From assembly GCF_005952805.1 (NCBI RefSeq), contig NZ_CP040709.1, positions 1,736,001 through 1,800,000 on the forward strand: a stretch of 64,000 bases of DNA, given 5' to 3'. Under the pieces are notes generated by a model, which was not told the DNA's origin, did not search any database, and saw only the letters and a list, made by a program, of their open reading frames with translations. This stretch comes from Inhella inkyongensis. Lineage in GTDB: Bacteria > Pseudomonadota > Gammaproteobacteria > Burkholderiales > Burkholderiaceae_C. Numbering within the stretch: position 1 is the stretch's first letter; each line of letters opens with the position of its first letter. The translations under genes were made by a program, and so were the position numbers. This document shows positions 29,509 to 39,459 of the stretch, piece after piece.

Positions 29509-30543
29509 TTAGTTCTGGAACGGGGTGTTCTCGGCGAAGTACTCGTGGTTGTCCGAGTTGTTCAGGGCCTTGATGGGGTCCGAGATCGCCAGGTTCTTGG
29601 CATTGGTCTGGCCATAGGCCCAGTCGTCGGTGCCGGCGATGACGGTGAAGTGCATCATCTCGTGCACCAGGGTGCCGGCCTTGCTGTCGGTGCCCGTCAT
29701 CGGGCCGTTCCAGAACGCGCCGCACAGATAGATCTTGTAGGGCTGGTTGGGGTAGACGTAGGCGAAGGTGCCGCTCTTCTTGCAGCTGCAATCCAGGGTC
29801 AGGGCGGCCGTCTGGAAGGCGTTGCGGGCCTTGGTGAAGTGGTCGAGCGCGGTGGCGCGGTTGGCCGAGCTGTAGGCGCCAAACCAGGTGGTGTAGCGCG
29901 GGGTAGCGCCGCTCATCGCGGACAGGTAGTTGGTCGACTCCACCGTGTAGTTGGTGGCGGCGGTGACGGCCGAGGCCAGGGTGGTCTTTTGGGTGGCGCT
30001 GCAGCGGCCGGTGTAGCTGATGCTGCCGGCGGCCGGGGTCACGCCCGTGTCCGGGGCCTTGGCGGCGCTGCCCAGCTTGGCCGAGCGGCCTTCCAGCCAC
30101 AGATACAGGGTGTCCGAGCTCAGGGTGGCGGACTTGCCATGGCCTTGGGCGGTGTAGCGCACGGCGTAGCGGCCGTTTTGGCTCAGGTCGTAGTCGCTGG
30201 TCAGTTCCAGCGTGTAGTTCAGCGTGGCACCCGCATCCAGCTTGATGTGGTCCTTGTCCTGGGCCGGGGCGCGCTTGACGATGGGGCCGTGGTAGGCCAC
30301 GCGCTGGCCATCGCGCTCGATCTGGAACTTGGCGTTGTCGATGCCGTCGTCGCTGGGCAGTTGCCAGCTCAGCACTTGCACCGGGTGGCGGCAGGTGTTG
30401 GTGACGGCCACATTCACGGACACGTCGACATCACCACGCAGCACGGGCGAGGAGGCGCTCAGGCGCACATCGACGCAACCGTTGCCGGCCTGGGCACTCA
30501 GGGCCAGGGCGGTGCCTGCCAGCACGAAAAGGGTCTTCTTCAT
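29509..30543 (-). CDS. Secreted M35 (aspzincin) metalloendopeptidase, copy 2
   Basis: Paralogue of copy 1, 344 aa, very similar throughout and nearly identical from LDCSCK to the C-terminus. Signal peptide 1-19 (MKKTLFVLAGTALALSAQA). The N-domain carries Cys residues at NGCVDV and NTCRHP that copy 1 lacks. The catalytic domain has HEMMH and GTDDWAYG. The ATG at 30543 has AAGGAA at good spacing; the longer open frame is upstream leader. It has its own candidate promoter and terminator, so its control may differ from copy 1, which has the CRP-type box. Confidence 0.9.
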   Translation of the reverse strand: MKKTLFVLAGTALALSAQAGNGCVDVRLSASSPVLRGDVDVSVNVAVTNTCRHPVQVLSWQLPSDDGIDNAKFQIERDGQRVAYHGPIVKRAPAQDKDHIKLDAGATLNYTLELTSDYDLSQNGRYAVRYTAQGHGKSATLSSDTLYLWLEGRSAKLGSAAKAPDTGVTPAAGSISYTGRCSATQKTTLASAVTAATNYTVESTNYLSAMSGATPRYTTWFGAYSSANRATALDHFTKARNAFQTAALTLDCSCKKSGTFAYVYPNQPYKIYLCGAFWNGPMTGTDSKAGTLVHEMMHFTVIAGTDDWAYGQTNAKNLAISDPIKALNNSDNHEYFAENTPFQN

Positions 30544-30590
30544 CGCAGTTCCTTTGCGCCGGGCCCCGGCGCGTGGTTTGTTGGAGCGCG

Positions 30591-30618
30591 AATTAAAGCT
30601 TCGTGACAAATTGAACAA
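30591..30618 (-). promoter_or_regulatory. Candidate promoter of M35 copy 2
   Basis: On the minus strand TTGTTC (30618-30613) and TTAATT (30596-30591) are 16 bp apart in a locally AT-rich patch, about 50 bp before the start codon. Confidence 0.35.
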
Positions 30619-30649
30619 ACTTCGGGCCGACCCTAGCGGCGGGAAGGTC

Positions 30650-30671
30650 CCGAGCGGGCTGACCCGCTCGG
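30650..30671 (-). terminator. Hairpin after ETF-QO gene
   Basis: CCGAGCGGG and CCCGCTCGG form a perfect 9-bp stem with a 4-nt loop, 15 nt after the ETF-QO stop. No U-tract follows, so it may be a weak or Rho-assisted terminator or an mRNA 3'-end stabiliser. Confidence 0.5.
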
Positions 30672-30685
30672 TATTCACCCGGGGC

Positions 30686-32359
30686 TTACATGCCCACGTA
30701 GTTCGGGCCCCCGCTGCCTTCGGGGGTGATCCAGACGATGTTCTGCGTCGGGTCCTTGATGTCGCAGGTCTTGCAGTGCACGCAGTTCTGCGCGTTGATC
30801 TGCAGGCGGTCGCTGCCGTCTTCGTTCTTCATGAACTCGTAGACCCCAGCCGGGCAGTAACGCGCCTCGGGCCCGCCGTACTTGGCCAGATTGGTGGCCA
30901 CGGGCACCGCAGCGTCCTTAAGCGTCAGGTGCGCGGGCTGGTCTTCGGCGTGGTTGGTGTTGCTGATGAAGACGGAGGACAGGCGGTCGAAGCTCAGCTT
31001 GCCATCGGGCTTGGGGTACTGGATGGGCGCGCACTCGGCCGCTGGGCGCAGGGCCTCGTGGTCGGCCTTGTGGTTGTGCAGGGTCCAGGGTGGCGAGCTC
31101 ACGCCCAGCTTGGGCAGCAGCCACTGTTCGATACCGGTCATCAGCTGACCCACGGTCTTGCCCTTCTTGAACCAGAGCTTGAAGTTGCGGGTCTGCTGCA
31201 ACTCTTCATTCAGCCAGCTGGTCTCAAAGGCGGCCGGGTACTCCACCAACTCGTCTTGCGCGCGGCCGGCAGCCAGCGCGGCGGCGGCGGCTTCGGCGGC
31301 CAGGATGCCGCTCTTGATGGCGGCATGGCTGCCCTTGATGCGGGCGGCATTCAGATAGCCGGCGTCGCAACCCAGCAGGGCGCCGCCCGGGAACACGGTC
31401 TTGGGCAGGGCCTGGGGCGTGCCGTTGTTGATGGCGCGCGCTCCGTAGCCGATGCGCTTGCCGCCCTCGATGTGCGCGGCAATGGCGGGGTGGGTCTTCC
31501 AGCGCTGCATTTCCTCGAAGGGGCTCATGTGCGGGTTCTGGTAGTCCAGTCCGATCACGAAGCCCAGGGTCACCTGGTTGTTGTCCAGGTGGTAGAGAAA
31601 GCCGCCGCCGAAGGTGTCGTCCGTCATCGGCCAGCCGGCGGTGTGCACCACCTTGCCCGGCTGAGCCTTGTCGGCGGGCACTTCCCACAGCTCCTTGATG
31701 CCGATGGCAAAGGTCTGCACGTCCTTGCCCTCGGTCAGCTTGTAGCGGGCCAGCAGCTGCTTGCCCAGGTGGCCGCGGGCGCCTTCGGCAAACAGGGTGT
31801 ACTTGCCGTGCAGCTCCATGCCGAGCTGGAAGTCGTCGCCCGGCTCGCCATCCTTCTTGATGCCCATATTGCCGGTGGCCACGCCCTTGACGCGGCCTTG
31901 CTCGTCATAGACCAGCTCGGCGGCGGCAAAGCCGGCAAAGATTTCCACGCCCAGGCTTTCAGCCTGCTGGGCCAGCCACTTCACCACATTGGACAGGCTC
32001 ACCACATAGCAGCCGTGGTTGTGGAAGTTGCCCGGCACCAGGAAGTCGGGCGTGCGGGTGTGGCCGGTCTCGCTCAGGAAGAGGATGTCGTCGCCATGCA
32101 CCGCTTGATTCAGCGGTGCACCCAGCTCCTTCCAGTTGGGGAAGAGCTCGGTGATAGCGCGCGGGTCCATCACCGCGCCCGAGAGGATGTGGGCGCCGGC
32201 CTCGGAGCCCTTCTCCAGCACCACGACATTGATGTCGGGGTTGATCTGCTTCAGGCGAATCGCCGCCGACAGGCCGGCCGGACCGCCGCCCACGATGACG
32301 ACGTCGTACTCCATGGATTCACGGGGGCCGAATTGGGCGAGGATTTCGTCGTTCGTCAT
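30686..32359 (-). CDS. Electron transfer flavoprotein-ubiquinone oxidoreductase
   Basis: Membrane-associated FAD/4Fe-4S enzyme of 557 aa that passes electrons from ETF (fatty and amino acid oxidation) to ubiquinone. The FAD site is YDVVIVGGGPAGLSAAIRL near residue 20. The Fe-S cluster ligands are in CVHCKTCDIKDPTQNI near the C-terminus, with CPAGVYEF before it. EIFAGFAAAELVYDEQGRVKGV and GYLNAARIKGSHAAIKSG are family blocks. The ATG at 32359 is chosen for MTNDEILAQFGPRESMEYDVV; the upstream extension is leader. It is transcribed away from the SDR gene behind a TAGAAT promoter element with an overlapping palindrome. Confidence 0.96.
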   Translation of the reverse strand: MTNDEILAQFGPRESMEYDVVIVGGGPAGLSAAIRLKQINPDINVVVLEKGSEAGAHILSGAVMDPRAITELFPNWKELGAPLNQAVHGDDILFLSETGHTRTPDFLVPGNFHNHGCYVVSLSNVVKWLAQQAESLGVEIFAGFAAAELVYDEQGRVKGVATGNMGIKKDGEPGDDFQLGMELHGKYTLFAEGARGHLGKQLLARYKLTEGKDVQTFAIGIKELWEVPADKAQPGKVVHTAGWPMTDDTFGGGFLYHLDNNQVTLGFVIGLDYQNPHMSPFEEMQRWKTHPAIAAHIEGGKRIGYGARAINNGTPQALPKTVFPGGALLGCDAGYLNAARIKGSHAAIKSGILAAEAAAAALAAGRAQDELVEYPAAFETSWLNEELQQTRNFKLWFKKGKTVGQLMTGIEQWLLPKLGVSSPPWTLHNHKADHEALRPAAECAPIQYPKPDGKLSFDRLSSVFISNTNHAEDQPAHLTLKDAAVPVATNLAKYGGPEARYCPAGVYEFMKNEDGSDRLQINAQNCVHCKTCDIKDPTQNIVWITPEGSGGPNYVGM

Positions 32360-32399
32360 GGTGGATGAAGTTGTTGGAGCGGATCTTGGATGGGCGCGG

Positions 32400-32433
32400 A
32401 TTCTAGGGAGGATGGAATAAAACGAACGGTCGT
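32400..32433 (-). promoter_or_regulatory. ETF-QO promoter with overlapping palindrome
   Basis: On the minus strand TAGAAT (32405-32400) is a good -10 box. Seventeen bases upstream, where the -35 should be, lies the near-palindrome ACGAACGGTCGT (32422-32433), symmetric at 10 of 12 positions. TetR-family regulators of fatty acid and branched-chain oxidation bind sites of this kind. The regulator is not in the window. Confidence 0.4.
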
Positions 32434-32513
32434 GCTTTTTTGTTGGAGCCCAGGCTCTAGAACCGGTGCGGGTTTGCCCCGTGCTAACGTGAAAGTCTCC
32501 CCAAGGAACCGCC

Positions 32514-33296
32514 ATGAGCTATTCGATTGATCTCTCCGGCCGAGTGGCCTTTGTGACCGGGGCCTCCAGCGGCCTGGGCGCGCAGTTCGCGCGCACCCTG
32601 GCCTCGGCCGGCGCGGCCGTGGTGCTGGCCAGTCGCCGGGTGGAAAAGCTCAAGTCCCTGCGTGCCGAGATCGAGGCCGCCGGCGGCGACGCCCACGTGG
32701 TGGCCTTGGATGTGACCGACATCACCAGCATCCGGGCCGCGGTGGCGCATGCCGAGACCGAGATGGGCACCATCGACATTCTGGTCAACAACAGCGGCGT
32801 CTCGACCAGTCAGCGCATCGTCGATGTGAGCGCCGAGGACTGGGATTACGTGATGAACACCAATCTGCGCGGCGCCTTTTTCGTCGCGCAGGAAGTGGCC
32901 AAACGCATGTTGGCGCGCGCCAAGGGCTCGGCACCCGGCAGCTTCACCGGCGGGCGCATCGTCAACATCGCGTCGATGGCGGGCCTGCGCGTGTTGAGCC
33001 AGATCGGCATTTACGCCATGAGCAAGGCGGCCGTGGTGCACATGACGCGTGCGATGGCCCTGGAGTTTGGCAAGTACGGCATCAATGTGAACGCCATCTG
33101 CCCGGGCTACATCGACACCGAGATGAACCACCACCATTGGCAGACGGCGCATGGCAAGCAACTCATTGAGATGCTGCCCAGGAAGCGCGTGGGCCAGCCG
33201 CAGGATCTGGACACGACGCTCTTGATGTTGTGCGCCAACGAGAGTCGCTTCATCAATGGCGCCATCGTGCAGGCGGACGACGGCTTCGGTGTTTGA
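32514..33296 (+). CDS. Short-chain dehydrogenase/reductase
   Basis: NAD(P)-dependent classical SDR of 260 aa. Cofactor motif TGASSGLG (about 15-22), NNSG (about 92-95) and active-site Tyr167 and Lys171 in YAMSK, with the Ser in NIASMAG. The end INGAIVQADDGFGV is usual. AAGGAA lies before the ATG at 32514. It diverges from the ETF-QO gene, which suggests a role in fatty acid or acyl-CoA metabolism such as 3-hydroxyacyl oxidation; the substrate is not evident from sequence. Confidence 0.9.
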   Translation: MSYSIDLSGRVAFVTGASSGLGAQFARTLASAGAAVVLASRRVEKLKSLRAEIEAAGGDAHVVALDVTDITSIRAAVAHAETEMGTIDILVNNSGVSTSQRIVDVSAEDWDYVMNTNLRGAFFVAQEVAKRMLARAKGSAPGSFTGGRIVNIASMAGLRVLSQIGIYAMSKAAVVHMTRAMALEFGKYGINVNAICPGYIDTEMNHHHWQTAHGKQLIEMLPRKRVGQPQDLDTTLLMLCANESRFINGAIVQADDGFGV

Positions 33297-33297
33297 G

Positions 33298-33392
33298 CCC
33301 ACCCCCCGAAGCGGCCCAAGAAGCCGCCTCCCCCCTCAAGGGGGGCATCGCCAGTGGCCTGGCAAAGCCAGATCCACGGCGATCGCTTGATC
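33298..33392 (+). repeat. Dispersed intergenic repeat, copy B
   Basis: The block runs from CCCACCCCCCGAAGCGG to GCTTGATC and aligns with copy A (6087-6172, opposite strand). It has the hairpin CCCCCTCAAGGGGG flanked by GGCAAAGCC. It fills most of the 138-bp gap between the SDR and yceH genes. Confidence 0.75.
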
Positions 33393-33434
33393 AAGTGAGA
33401 CCGAGCCTGTCCTGCGAGCCGGTCATTTGCCGAG

Positions 33435-34073
33435 GTGTTTGTGATTCGTGAATTGACTCCCGTCGAAGCCCGGGTGCTGGCCGTGCTGGTGGAAAAGCAG
33501 CACACCGTGCCCGACAGCTATCCGCTCTCGCTCAATGCCCTGACCCTGGGCTGCAATCAGAAGACCGCGCGTGAGCCGGTGATGAATTTGAGCGAGGCCG
33601 AGGTACTCGCCGCGCTCAATGCGCTCAAGGACTTGAGCCTGGTGTTCGAGGTCAGCGGCAGCCGGGTGACGCGCTTCGAGCACAACCTCAAGCGGGTTTA
33701 CGGCATTCCCGGTCAGTCCGAGGCCTTGCTGACCACCCTGGTGCTGCGCGGGCCGCAGACCGTGGCCGAGCTGCGCCTGAACTGCGAGCGTCTGCATCGC
33801 TTTGCCGACCTGTCATCGGTCGAAGGCTTTCTGGACGAGCTGACCACGCGCGAGCCGCCGCTGGCGCGCCTGCTGCCCAAGGCGCCCTGCGCGCGCGAGC
33901 CGCGCTGGGTCAGTCTGCTGTGTGGTGCGCCCGACCCGGCGAGCTTGATCAGCGCCCCAGTCCAGAGCGGGCGCTCCGAGCTGGCCGAGGAGGTCGCCGC
34001 GCTGCGCGTCGAGCTCGACGCCCTGAAGGCCGAAGTGGCCCAATTGCGCCAGGCGCTGGGAGAGGGCGCATGA
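33435..34073 (+). CDS. yceH: YceH family (DUF480) protein
   Basis: 212-residue cytoplasmic protein with two winged-helix DUF480 domains. The first has [30 protein letters not shown] and [19 protein letters not shown]; the second has [26 protein letters not shown]. The C-terminus (about 180-210) is a coiled coil. Function is unknown in the family. The GTG at 33435 is the likely start, with GAGG just before it. The stop overlaps the next gene start by 4 nt (ATGA). Confidence 0.92.
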   Translation: MFVIRELTPVEARVLAVLVEKQHTVPDSYPLSLNALTLGCNQKTAREPVMNLSEAEVLAALNALKDLSLVFEVSGSRVTRFEHNLKRVYGIPGQSEALLTTLVLRGPQTVAELRLNCERLHRFADLSSVEGFLDELTTREPPLARLLPKAPCAREPRWVSLLCGAPDPASLISAPVQSGRSELAEEVAALRVELDALKAEVAQLRQALGEGA

Positions 34074-35179
34074 GTGCTGCCCCGGACCGCGCCTGGGTGG
34101 CCGAGTGCGTCCGCAAGATCGAGGCGGACTTTCAGCGCAGTGCCGACACCCACCTGATCCCGCTGGACTTGCCGGGCTACCCCGGCATCGACTTCTATTT
34201 GAAGGACGAGAGCAACCACCCCAGTGGCAGCCTGAAGCACCGGCTGGCGCGCTCGCTCTTTTTGTACGCCCTGTGCAATGGCTGGCTGCGCCCGGGTGCG
34301 CCGGTGGTGGAGAGTTCCAGCGGCAGCACGGCGGTCAGCGAGGCCTATTTCGCCCGGCTCCTGGGCTTGCCCTTCATCGCGGTGATGCCAGCCACGGTCA
34401 GCGAGGCCAAACGCCGCGCCATCGAGTTCCAGGGCGGCCGCTGCCACCTGGTGGCTGATCCGACCCAGGTCTACGCCGAGGCCGCGCGGCTGGCGCGCGA
34501 GGGGGGCGGTCACTATATGGACCAATTCACCTTTGCCGAGCGGGCCACCGACTGGCGGGGTAACAACAACATCGCCGAGTCCATCTTCAGCCAAATGGCG
34601 CGCGAGCGGCACCCCATTCCCACCTGGCTGGTCTGCAGCGCCGGCACTGGCGGCACCCTGGCCACCCTGGGGCGCTTTGTGCGCTACGGGCGCCATGCCA
34701 CCCAGGTGTGCGGGGGCGACGCCGAACGGTCGGTGTTCTTTGACCACTATCTGCAGCGCGACCCCAGCCTGAGCCTGGATTGCGGCTCGCGCATTGAGGG
34801 CATTGGCCGGCCGCGTGTGGAGGCCAGCTTTCTGCCCGATGTGATCGATGCCATGGTCAAGCTGCCCGATGCCTGGAGCGTGGCGGCCATGCGCTCCTTG
34901 AGCGAGCGCCTGGGGCGCCCGGTGGGCCCGTCCACCGGCACCAATCTGCTGGCCGCGCTGGCCTGTGCGCGGCAGATGCAATCGCGTGGCCAGGGCGGCT
35001 CCATCGTCACCCTGCTGTGCGACAGCGGCGAGCGTTACCGCGATAGCTATTTCGACCCCGCTTGGTGTGCCCAGCAGGGCTTGGTCGATGAGCAGGCCAC
35101 CCAGGGCGTTGCCGCGCTCTTCGAGGGCCAGGATGTGCCGGCGCTGCCCTGGAGGCTGGCCGGTCGCTTGGTGGCATGA
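34070..35179 (+). CDS. PLP-dependent cysteine synthase-family enzyme (Cds1-like)
   Basis: Fold type II PLP enzyme of 369 aa. The PLP lysine is Lys56 in [20 protein letters not shown]. The phosphate-binding loop is in [16 protein letters not shown], and [18 protein letters not shown] is the substrate loop. The longer [19 protein letters not shown] segment is shared with actinobacterial Cds1 cysteine desulfhydrases and differs from CysK/CysM. It likely breaks down cysteine to pyruvate, ammonia and sulfide, or uses a related amino acid. It overlaps yceH by 4 nt and the next binding protein gene by 4 nt, so the three are coupled. Confidence 0.85.
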   Translation: MSAAPDRAWVAECVRKIEADFQRSADTHLIPLDLPGYPGIDFYLKDESNHPSGSLKHRLARSLFLYALCNGWLRPGAPVVESSSGSTAVSEAYFARLLGLPFIAVMPATVSEAKRRAIEFQGGRCHLVADPTQVYAEAARLAREGGGHYMDQFTFAERATDWRGNNNIAESIFSQMARERHPIPTWLVCSAGTGGTLATLGRFVRYGRHATQVCGGDAERSVFFDHYLQRDPSLSLDCGSRIEGIGRPRVEASFLPDVIDAMVKLPDAWSVAAMRSLSERLGRPVGPSTGTNLLAALACARQMQSRGQGGSIVTLLCDSGERYRDSYFDPAWCAQQGLVDEQATQGVAALFEGQDVPALPWRLAGRLVA

Positions 35180-35928
35180 GCCCGGGGCGGACGCTGAGCC
35201 TGCGGCGACGCCGGGGTCTGGTGGCCGGACTGGCGGGGCTTGCCGGACTGGGTGCGGCCGCAGCCGCGACCTCAGGTGCGGCCTTGCGCGTGATGGTCAA
35301 CGAGGTGGCGCCCTATTCGATGCGACGGGGTGAGCAGATCGTCGGCATGCACCCCGAGATGGTGCGGGCGATCTTTGAGCAGGCCGAAGAACCCATCGTG
35401 CTCAACACTGCGCTGTATGCGCGGGTGTCGCGCGCACTGCGCGATGAGGTGGCCGATGTGGTGGTGGCGCTGGAGGGGCCGGACCTGGATGCGCAGGGGC
35501 TCCGCTTGGGGGCCCTGCACCCGGTGCGCATGCTGATCCTGCCGCGCAAGGGCCTGGTGTTAAACCAGGTGGCCCAGCTGCGCGGTCTGACCCTGGGTGT
35601 GGCGCGCGGGGCCTTCTATGGCGACTCGATCAACAACGACGCCGAGATCAAGAAATTCCCGCTGCCCGATCCCTTCACCGGCGTGCGCATGCTCGCTTTG
35701 GGCCGGCTGGATGCGGTGATTTCGACCGACTACCTGTTGACCCATGCGCTGCGTCAGGAGGCCGTGCAGCGCGAGGCCTTCGGCGCCGCGCTGGTCTATG
35801 GCGACGCGGCCTATGCCCTGTATGGACGCCGTGATCTGCCGCCCGAACGCGTGGCCCGGCTGCGCGCCGCCGTGGCGCGGCTGCAGCGCCAGGGCCGGCT
35901 GGAGGCCCTGGTGCGGCCCTACGAGTAA
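35176..35928 (+). CDS. Orphan periplasmic solute-binding protein, amino acid type
   Basis: 250-residue exported protein. A basic n-region ([10 protein letters not shown]) leads into an Ala/Gly-rich signal sequence; this could be a Tat-like signal since RRRR precedes the core. The body shows the family 3 binding pattern: [32 protein letters not shown], then [16 protein letters not shown] and [17 protein letters not shown]. The ATG overlaps the previous stop as ATGA. No permease gene is beside it. Its place before the cyanophycinase and a HisP-like ATPase suggests capture of arginine-containing or acidic peptides, but this is inferred. Confidence 0.8.
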   Translation: MSPGRTLSLRRRRGLVAGLAGLAGLGAAAAATSGAALRVMVNEVAPYSMRRGEQIVGMHPEMVRAIFEQAEEPIVLNTALYARVSRALRDEVADVVVALEGPDLDAQGLRLGALHPVRMLILPRKGLVLNQVAQLRGLTLGVARGAFYGDSINNDAEIKKFPLPDPFTGVRMLALGRLDAVISTDYLLTHALRQEAVQREAFGAALVYGDAAYALYGRRDLPPERVARLRAAVARLQRQGRLEALVRPYE

Positions 35929-35978
35929 GGGGCGCCGACGGCCGGTGGTTATGCTCGCGCCCCAGCCGGAGGGGTTGC

Positions 35979-37340
35979 ATGAAGAGACGCAGTTGGATGG
36001 CCCAGGCCGTCGGCTTGGGCATGGCCCTGAGCTCGCCGGCCTGGACGTTGGAGGCCCGGGCCCAGAGCACCGCGCCCAGTGGGGCACGCCAAGGTTTGGT
36101 GATGGCCCTGGGCGGATCAATCCGCTTTGACAACACCGCCATCTGGACCCGGCTCATACAGGAGGCCGGCGGCAAGGGCGCGCGCTTTGCCATCTTTGCC
36201 ACCGCTGCCGGCAACCCCGACCGCACCGCCAAGCGCCTGCAGCGCACGCTGGAGCATTACGGCGCCAAGGCCGAGATCATCCCGGTGGCGCCCCGGCTCA
36301 AGGATGTGGACTGGCGCAGCGCCCGCGATGACCCGCGGCTGATCGAACGCGTGGCCGCCATGGATGCGGTGTTCTTCTCGGGCGGCTCGCAGGGCCTGAT
36401 CGTCGACACCCTGCGCCCCGAAGGGCAGGACAGCGCCATGCTCAGCGCCATCCGCCGCGTGCACGCGCGCGGCGGCGTGCTGGCCGGCACCAGCGCGGGG
36501 GCGGCCATCATGAGCGCCTGGATGTTCCGCGACGCCCCCAGCAATCTGGCCGTGCTCAAGGGTCAACTGCGGGACGGTCAGGAGATCGATCGCGGTCTGG
36601 GCTTCATCGGCAACGATTTCTTCATCGACCAGCACTTCCTGCGGCGCGGCCGCATTGGCCGCCTGCTGCCGGCCATGCGCAGCAAGGGCTACCGCTGGGG
36701 CCTGGGCATCGAGGAGGACACTGCCGCCATCTTCTGGGGCAACCAGGTCGAGGTGGTGGGGGCGCGGGGCGCCTTGCTGGTGGACCTGGGCCAGGCCGAG
36801 CACGACGACCGCCTGGGCCCCTTCAATCTTCGCGGCGTGCGCCTGAGCTTTCTGGACCGTGGGGACCGCCACGATCTGGCCAGCGGCGTCAGCACGCCCT
36901 CGACCACCAAGCTCAGCGACCAGCGCATCGACCCCAACGCCCCCGACTTCAAACCCTATTTCGAGCGCGGCAGCTTCTATGCCGACATGCTGGGCGACAA
37001 CGTCATCGTGCGCGCCATGGTGCAGCTGGTGGACGGGCCGCAGCGCGAGCTGCGCGGCCTGGCCTTCAATGGCGAGGGCTTGCAGAACGTGGTGCCGCCC
37101 GCGCCCGGCCGTCGCCCGCCCGCCAGGACTCCCAGCGAAGACGAAATGGGCTTCGAGTTCCGCCTCTACGTGCTGCCCGAGACCCTGGCCTATTACACCG
37201 GCGCCCTGGGCGGCGAGGACTACACCGTGCTGCGCGTGGGCCTGGACGTCACCCCGGTGCGCATGAATGCGCCGCTCTATCAACCTTGGCCGCAGCCCAA
37301 ACCCGGCCTCAAAGCCCGGCCGGCGATTCGCAAGCCCTGA
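35979..37340 (+). CDS. Exported cyanophycinase (S51 family)
   Basis: Serine exopeptidase of 453 aa that cuts cyanophycin to beta-Asp-Arg dipeptides. Signal peptide about 1-29 (LGMALSSPAWTLEARAQS). The nucleophile is Ser172 in LAGTSAGAAIMSAWMF. GQEIDRGLGFI and FIDQHFLRRGRIGRLLPA are conserved substrate-site blocks. A C-terminal part of about 150 residues, beyond the 270-residue catalytic core, matches the longer exported type (CphE of Pseudomonas) rather than the intracellular CphB. No cyanophycin synthetase gene is in the window, so it likely feeds on polymer made by other cells. The M14 hydrolase gene follows after 7 bp. Confidence 0.88.
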   Translation: MKRRSWMAQAVGLGMALSSPAWTLEARAQSTAPSGARQGLVMALGGSIRFDNTAIWTRLIQEAGGKGARFAIFATAAGNPDRTAKRLQRTLEHYGAKAEIIPVAPRLKDVDWRSARDDPRLIERVAAMDAVFFSGGSQGLIVDTLRPEGQDSAMLSAIRRVHARGGVLAGTSAGAAIMSAWMFRDAPSNLAVLKGQLRDGQEIDRGLGFIGNDFFIDQHFLRRGRIGRLLPAMRSKGYRWGLGIEEDTAAIFWGNQVEVVGARGALLVDLGQAEHDDRLGPFNLRGVRLSFLDRGDRHDLASGVSTPSTTKLSDQRIDPNAPDFKPYFERGSFYADMLGDNVIVRAMVQLVDGPQRELRGLAFNGEGLQNVVPPAPGRRPPARTPSEDEMGFEFRLYVLPETLAYYTGALGGEDYTVLRVGLDVTPVRMNAPLYQPWPQPKPGLKARPAIRKP

Positions 37341-37347
37341 ACCCCTT

Positions 37348-38451
37348 ATGCAGATTCAAGAACATCGCCTCATTGGCAGCCCCAGCGGCACCCAGCGCAC
37401 ACTCACCACCCTGCATTTCGGCGCCGGTGCGCGCCGCGCTTATTTGCAAGCCAGCCTGCACGCCGATGAGGTACCGGCCATGCTGGTGGCCCAGCACCTG
37501 CGCCGCCGCCTTGCCGAACTGGAGGCCCAGGGCCGGCTGCGCGGCGAAATCGTGCTGGCCCCGGCCTGCAATCCGCTTGGCCTGTCGCAGCAGCTGTTTG
37601 GCCGCCATCAGGGCCGCTTCGAACACGACAGCGGGCACAACTTCAACCGCCATTACCCGGATCTGGTGGCGCAGGCCATTGCGCGCGTGCAGCTGGGCGA
37701 TAACGCCGCGCAGAACACCGAGACCTTGCGCCAGGCCATGCTGCAGGCCCTGGCCGAGCACCCGGTGCAGACCGAGCTGCAGCACCTGCGCAAGATCCTG
37801 CTCGGCCACGCCCTGGCGGCCGAAGTGGTGCTGGACCTGCACTGCGACAACGAGGGCGTGATGCACCTCTACAGCGTGCCCGAGCAAGCCCAGTGCGTGC
37901 GCCAGCTCGGCGCCTGTCTGCAGGCCGAAGTGGCCCTGCTGGCCAATGAGAGCGGCGACTCACCCTTTGACGAGGCCTGTTCAGGCCCCTGGTTGAGGCT
38001 GCAGCAGCACTACCAGGGCCGTCACCCCGTTAACCTGGGCTGCTTTGCCGCCACCGTCGAGCATCGCGGTGTGTGCGATGTGCGGCACGACCTGGCGGCC
38101 CAGGACGCCGAGGGCCTGCTGCGCTTCTTGGGCCTGCAGGGCTTCATCAGCGGCATGGACGCGCCATCCGCGCATGACTGCGCGCTGGTCCCGTTGGCGG
38201 GCTCGCTGCCGGTGACGGCCCCGCATGCGGGTGTGGTGGTCTTCACCCGGCCGCTGGGTGGCCCTGTGCGCCAGGGCGAGGTGCTGGCCGAGCTGATCGA
38301 CCCCGTCAGCGGCCACTGCAGCGAGCTGCGCGCGCCGGTGGACGGCATCTACTACCGCCGCGAGCAACAGCGCTGGGTGCAGGCCGGGGCCACGGTGGTC
38401 CAGGTGGCCGGCCGCGAAGCCCTGCGCTCGGGCAAATTGCTCTCCGCTTGA
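37348..38451 (+). CDS. M14 succinylglutamate desuccinylase/aspartoacylase-family hydrolase
   Basis: Zinc enzyme of 367 aa without a signal peptide. Ligands are His38 and Glu41 in SLHADEVPA and His165 in VLDLHCDNEG. The catalytic Glu is near 238 in TVEHRG. The C-terminal part (about 290-360) is the beta-barrel of the AstE/ASPA group. Family members of this kind, next to cyanophycinases, have been reported to hydrolyse beta-Asp-Arg (CphZ type). The position directly after the cyanophycinase gene supports that role. A general aspartoacylase activity is the alternative. The ATG at 37348 is 7 bp after the previous stop. Confidence 0.82.
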   Translation: MQIQEHRLIGSPSGTQRTLTTLHFGAGARRAYLQASLHADEVPAMLVAQHLRRRLAELEAQGRLRGEIVLAPACNPLGLSQQLFGRHQGRFEHDSGHNFNRHYPDLVAQAIARVQLGDNAAQNTETLRQAMLQALAEHPVQTELQHLRKILLGHALAAEVVLDLHCDNEGVMHLYSVPEQAQCVRQLGACLQAEVALLANESGDSPFDEACSGPWLRLQQHYQGRHPVNLGCFAATVEHRGVCDVRHDLAAQDAEGLLRFLGLQGFISGMDAPSAHDCALVPLAGSLPVTAPHAGVVVFTRPLGGPVRQGEVLAELIDPVSGHCSELRAPVDGIYYRREQQRWVQAGATVVQVAGREALRSGKLLSA

Positions 38452-38549
38452 AGGTATAACCGCCCCCAGCCCCCCTGCGGTCGCCACCCCAAAAGGGGGC
38501 GCTCGCGGGCTCGGGAGCGGCCCGCCGCCTGCGAACCCTGGATCCAAAA

Positions 38550-39314
<765 letters not shown>

Positions 39315-39459
39315 ACCTCGCCAAGCGCATCCAGGCCGGACGCCTGGGCGAGGCCAGGCTCGCTGCGGCATTTGCCGGTTTGTTATCCGGGTTGCTGACT
39401 TGCAGATCAGCCGCCAAGTGCTGGACGGGAAAGGGTGTTTTCGGCTCCGACCGGGTCTG

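Noticed and set aside
33298..33392. Possible intrinsic terminator for the SDR gene
   Set aside because: The CCCCCTCAAGGGGG stem is part of the dispersed repeat and has no U-tract; it may still reduce readthrough.
38452..38549. Third copy of the dispersed intergenic repeat
   Set aside because: It shares only G/C runs and a CCCCAAAAGGGG stem with copies A and B; the alignment is not convincing.
39315..39459. Remnant of an integrase gene before attI
   Set aside because: Neither strand shows integrase-like residues; only a weak GCCTGG/CCAGGC hairpin and one extra TGTTATCCGG were seen.
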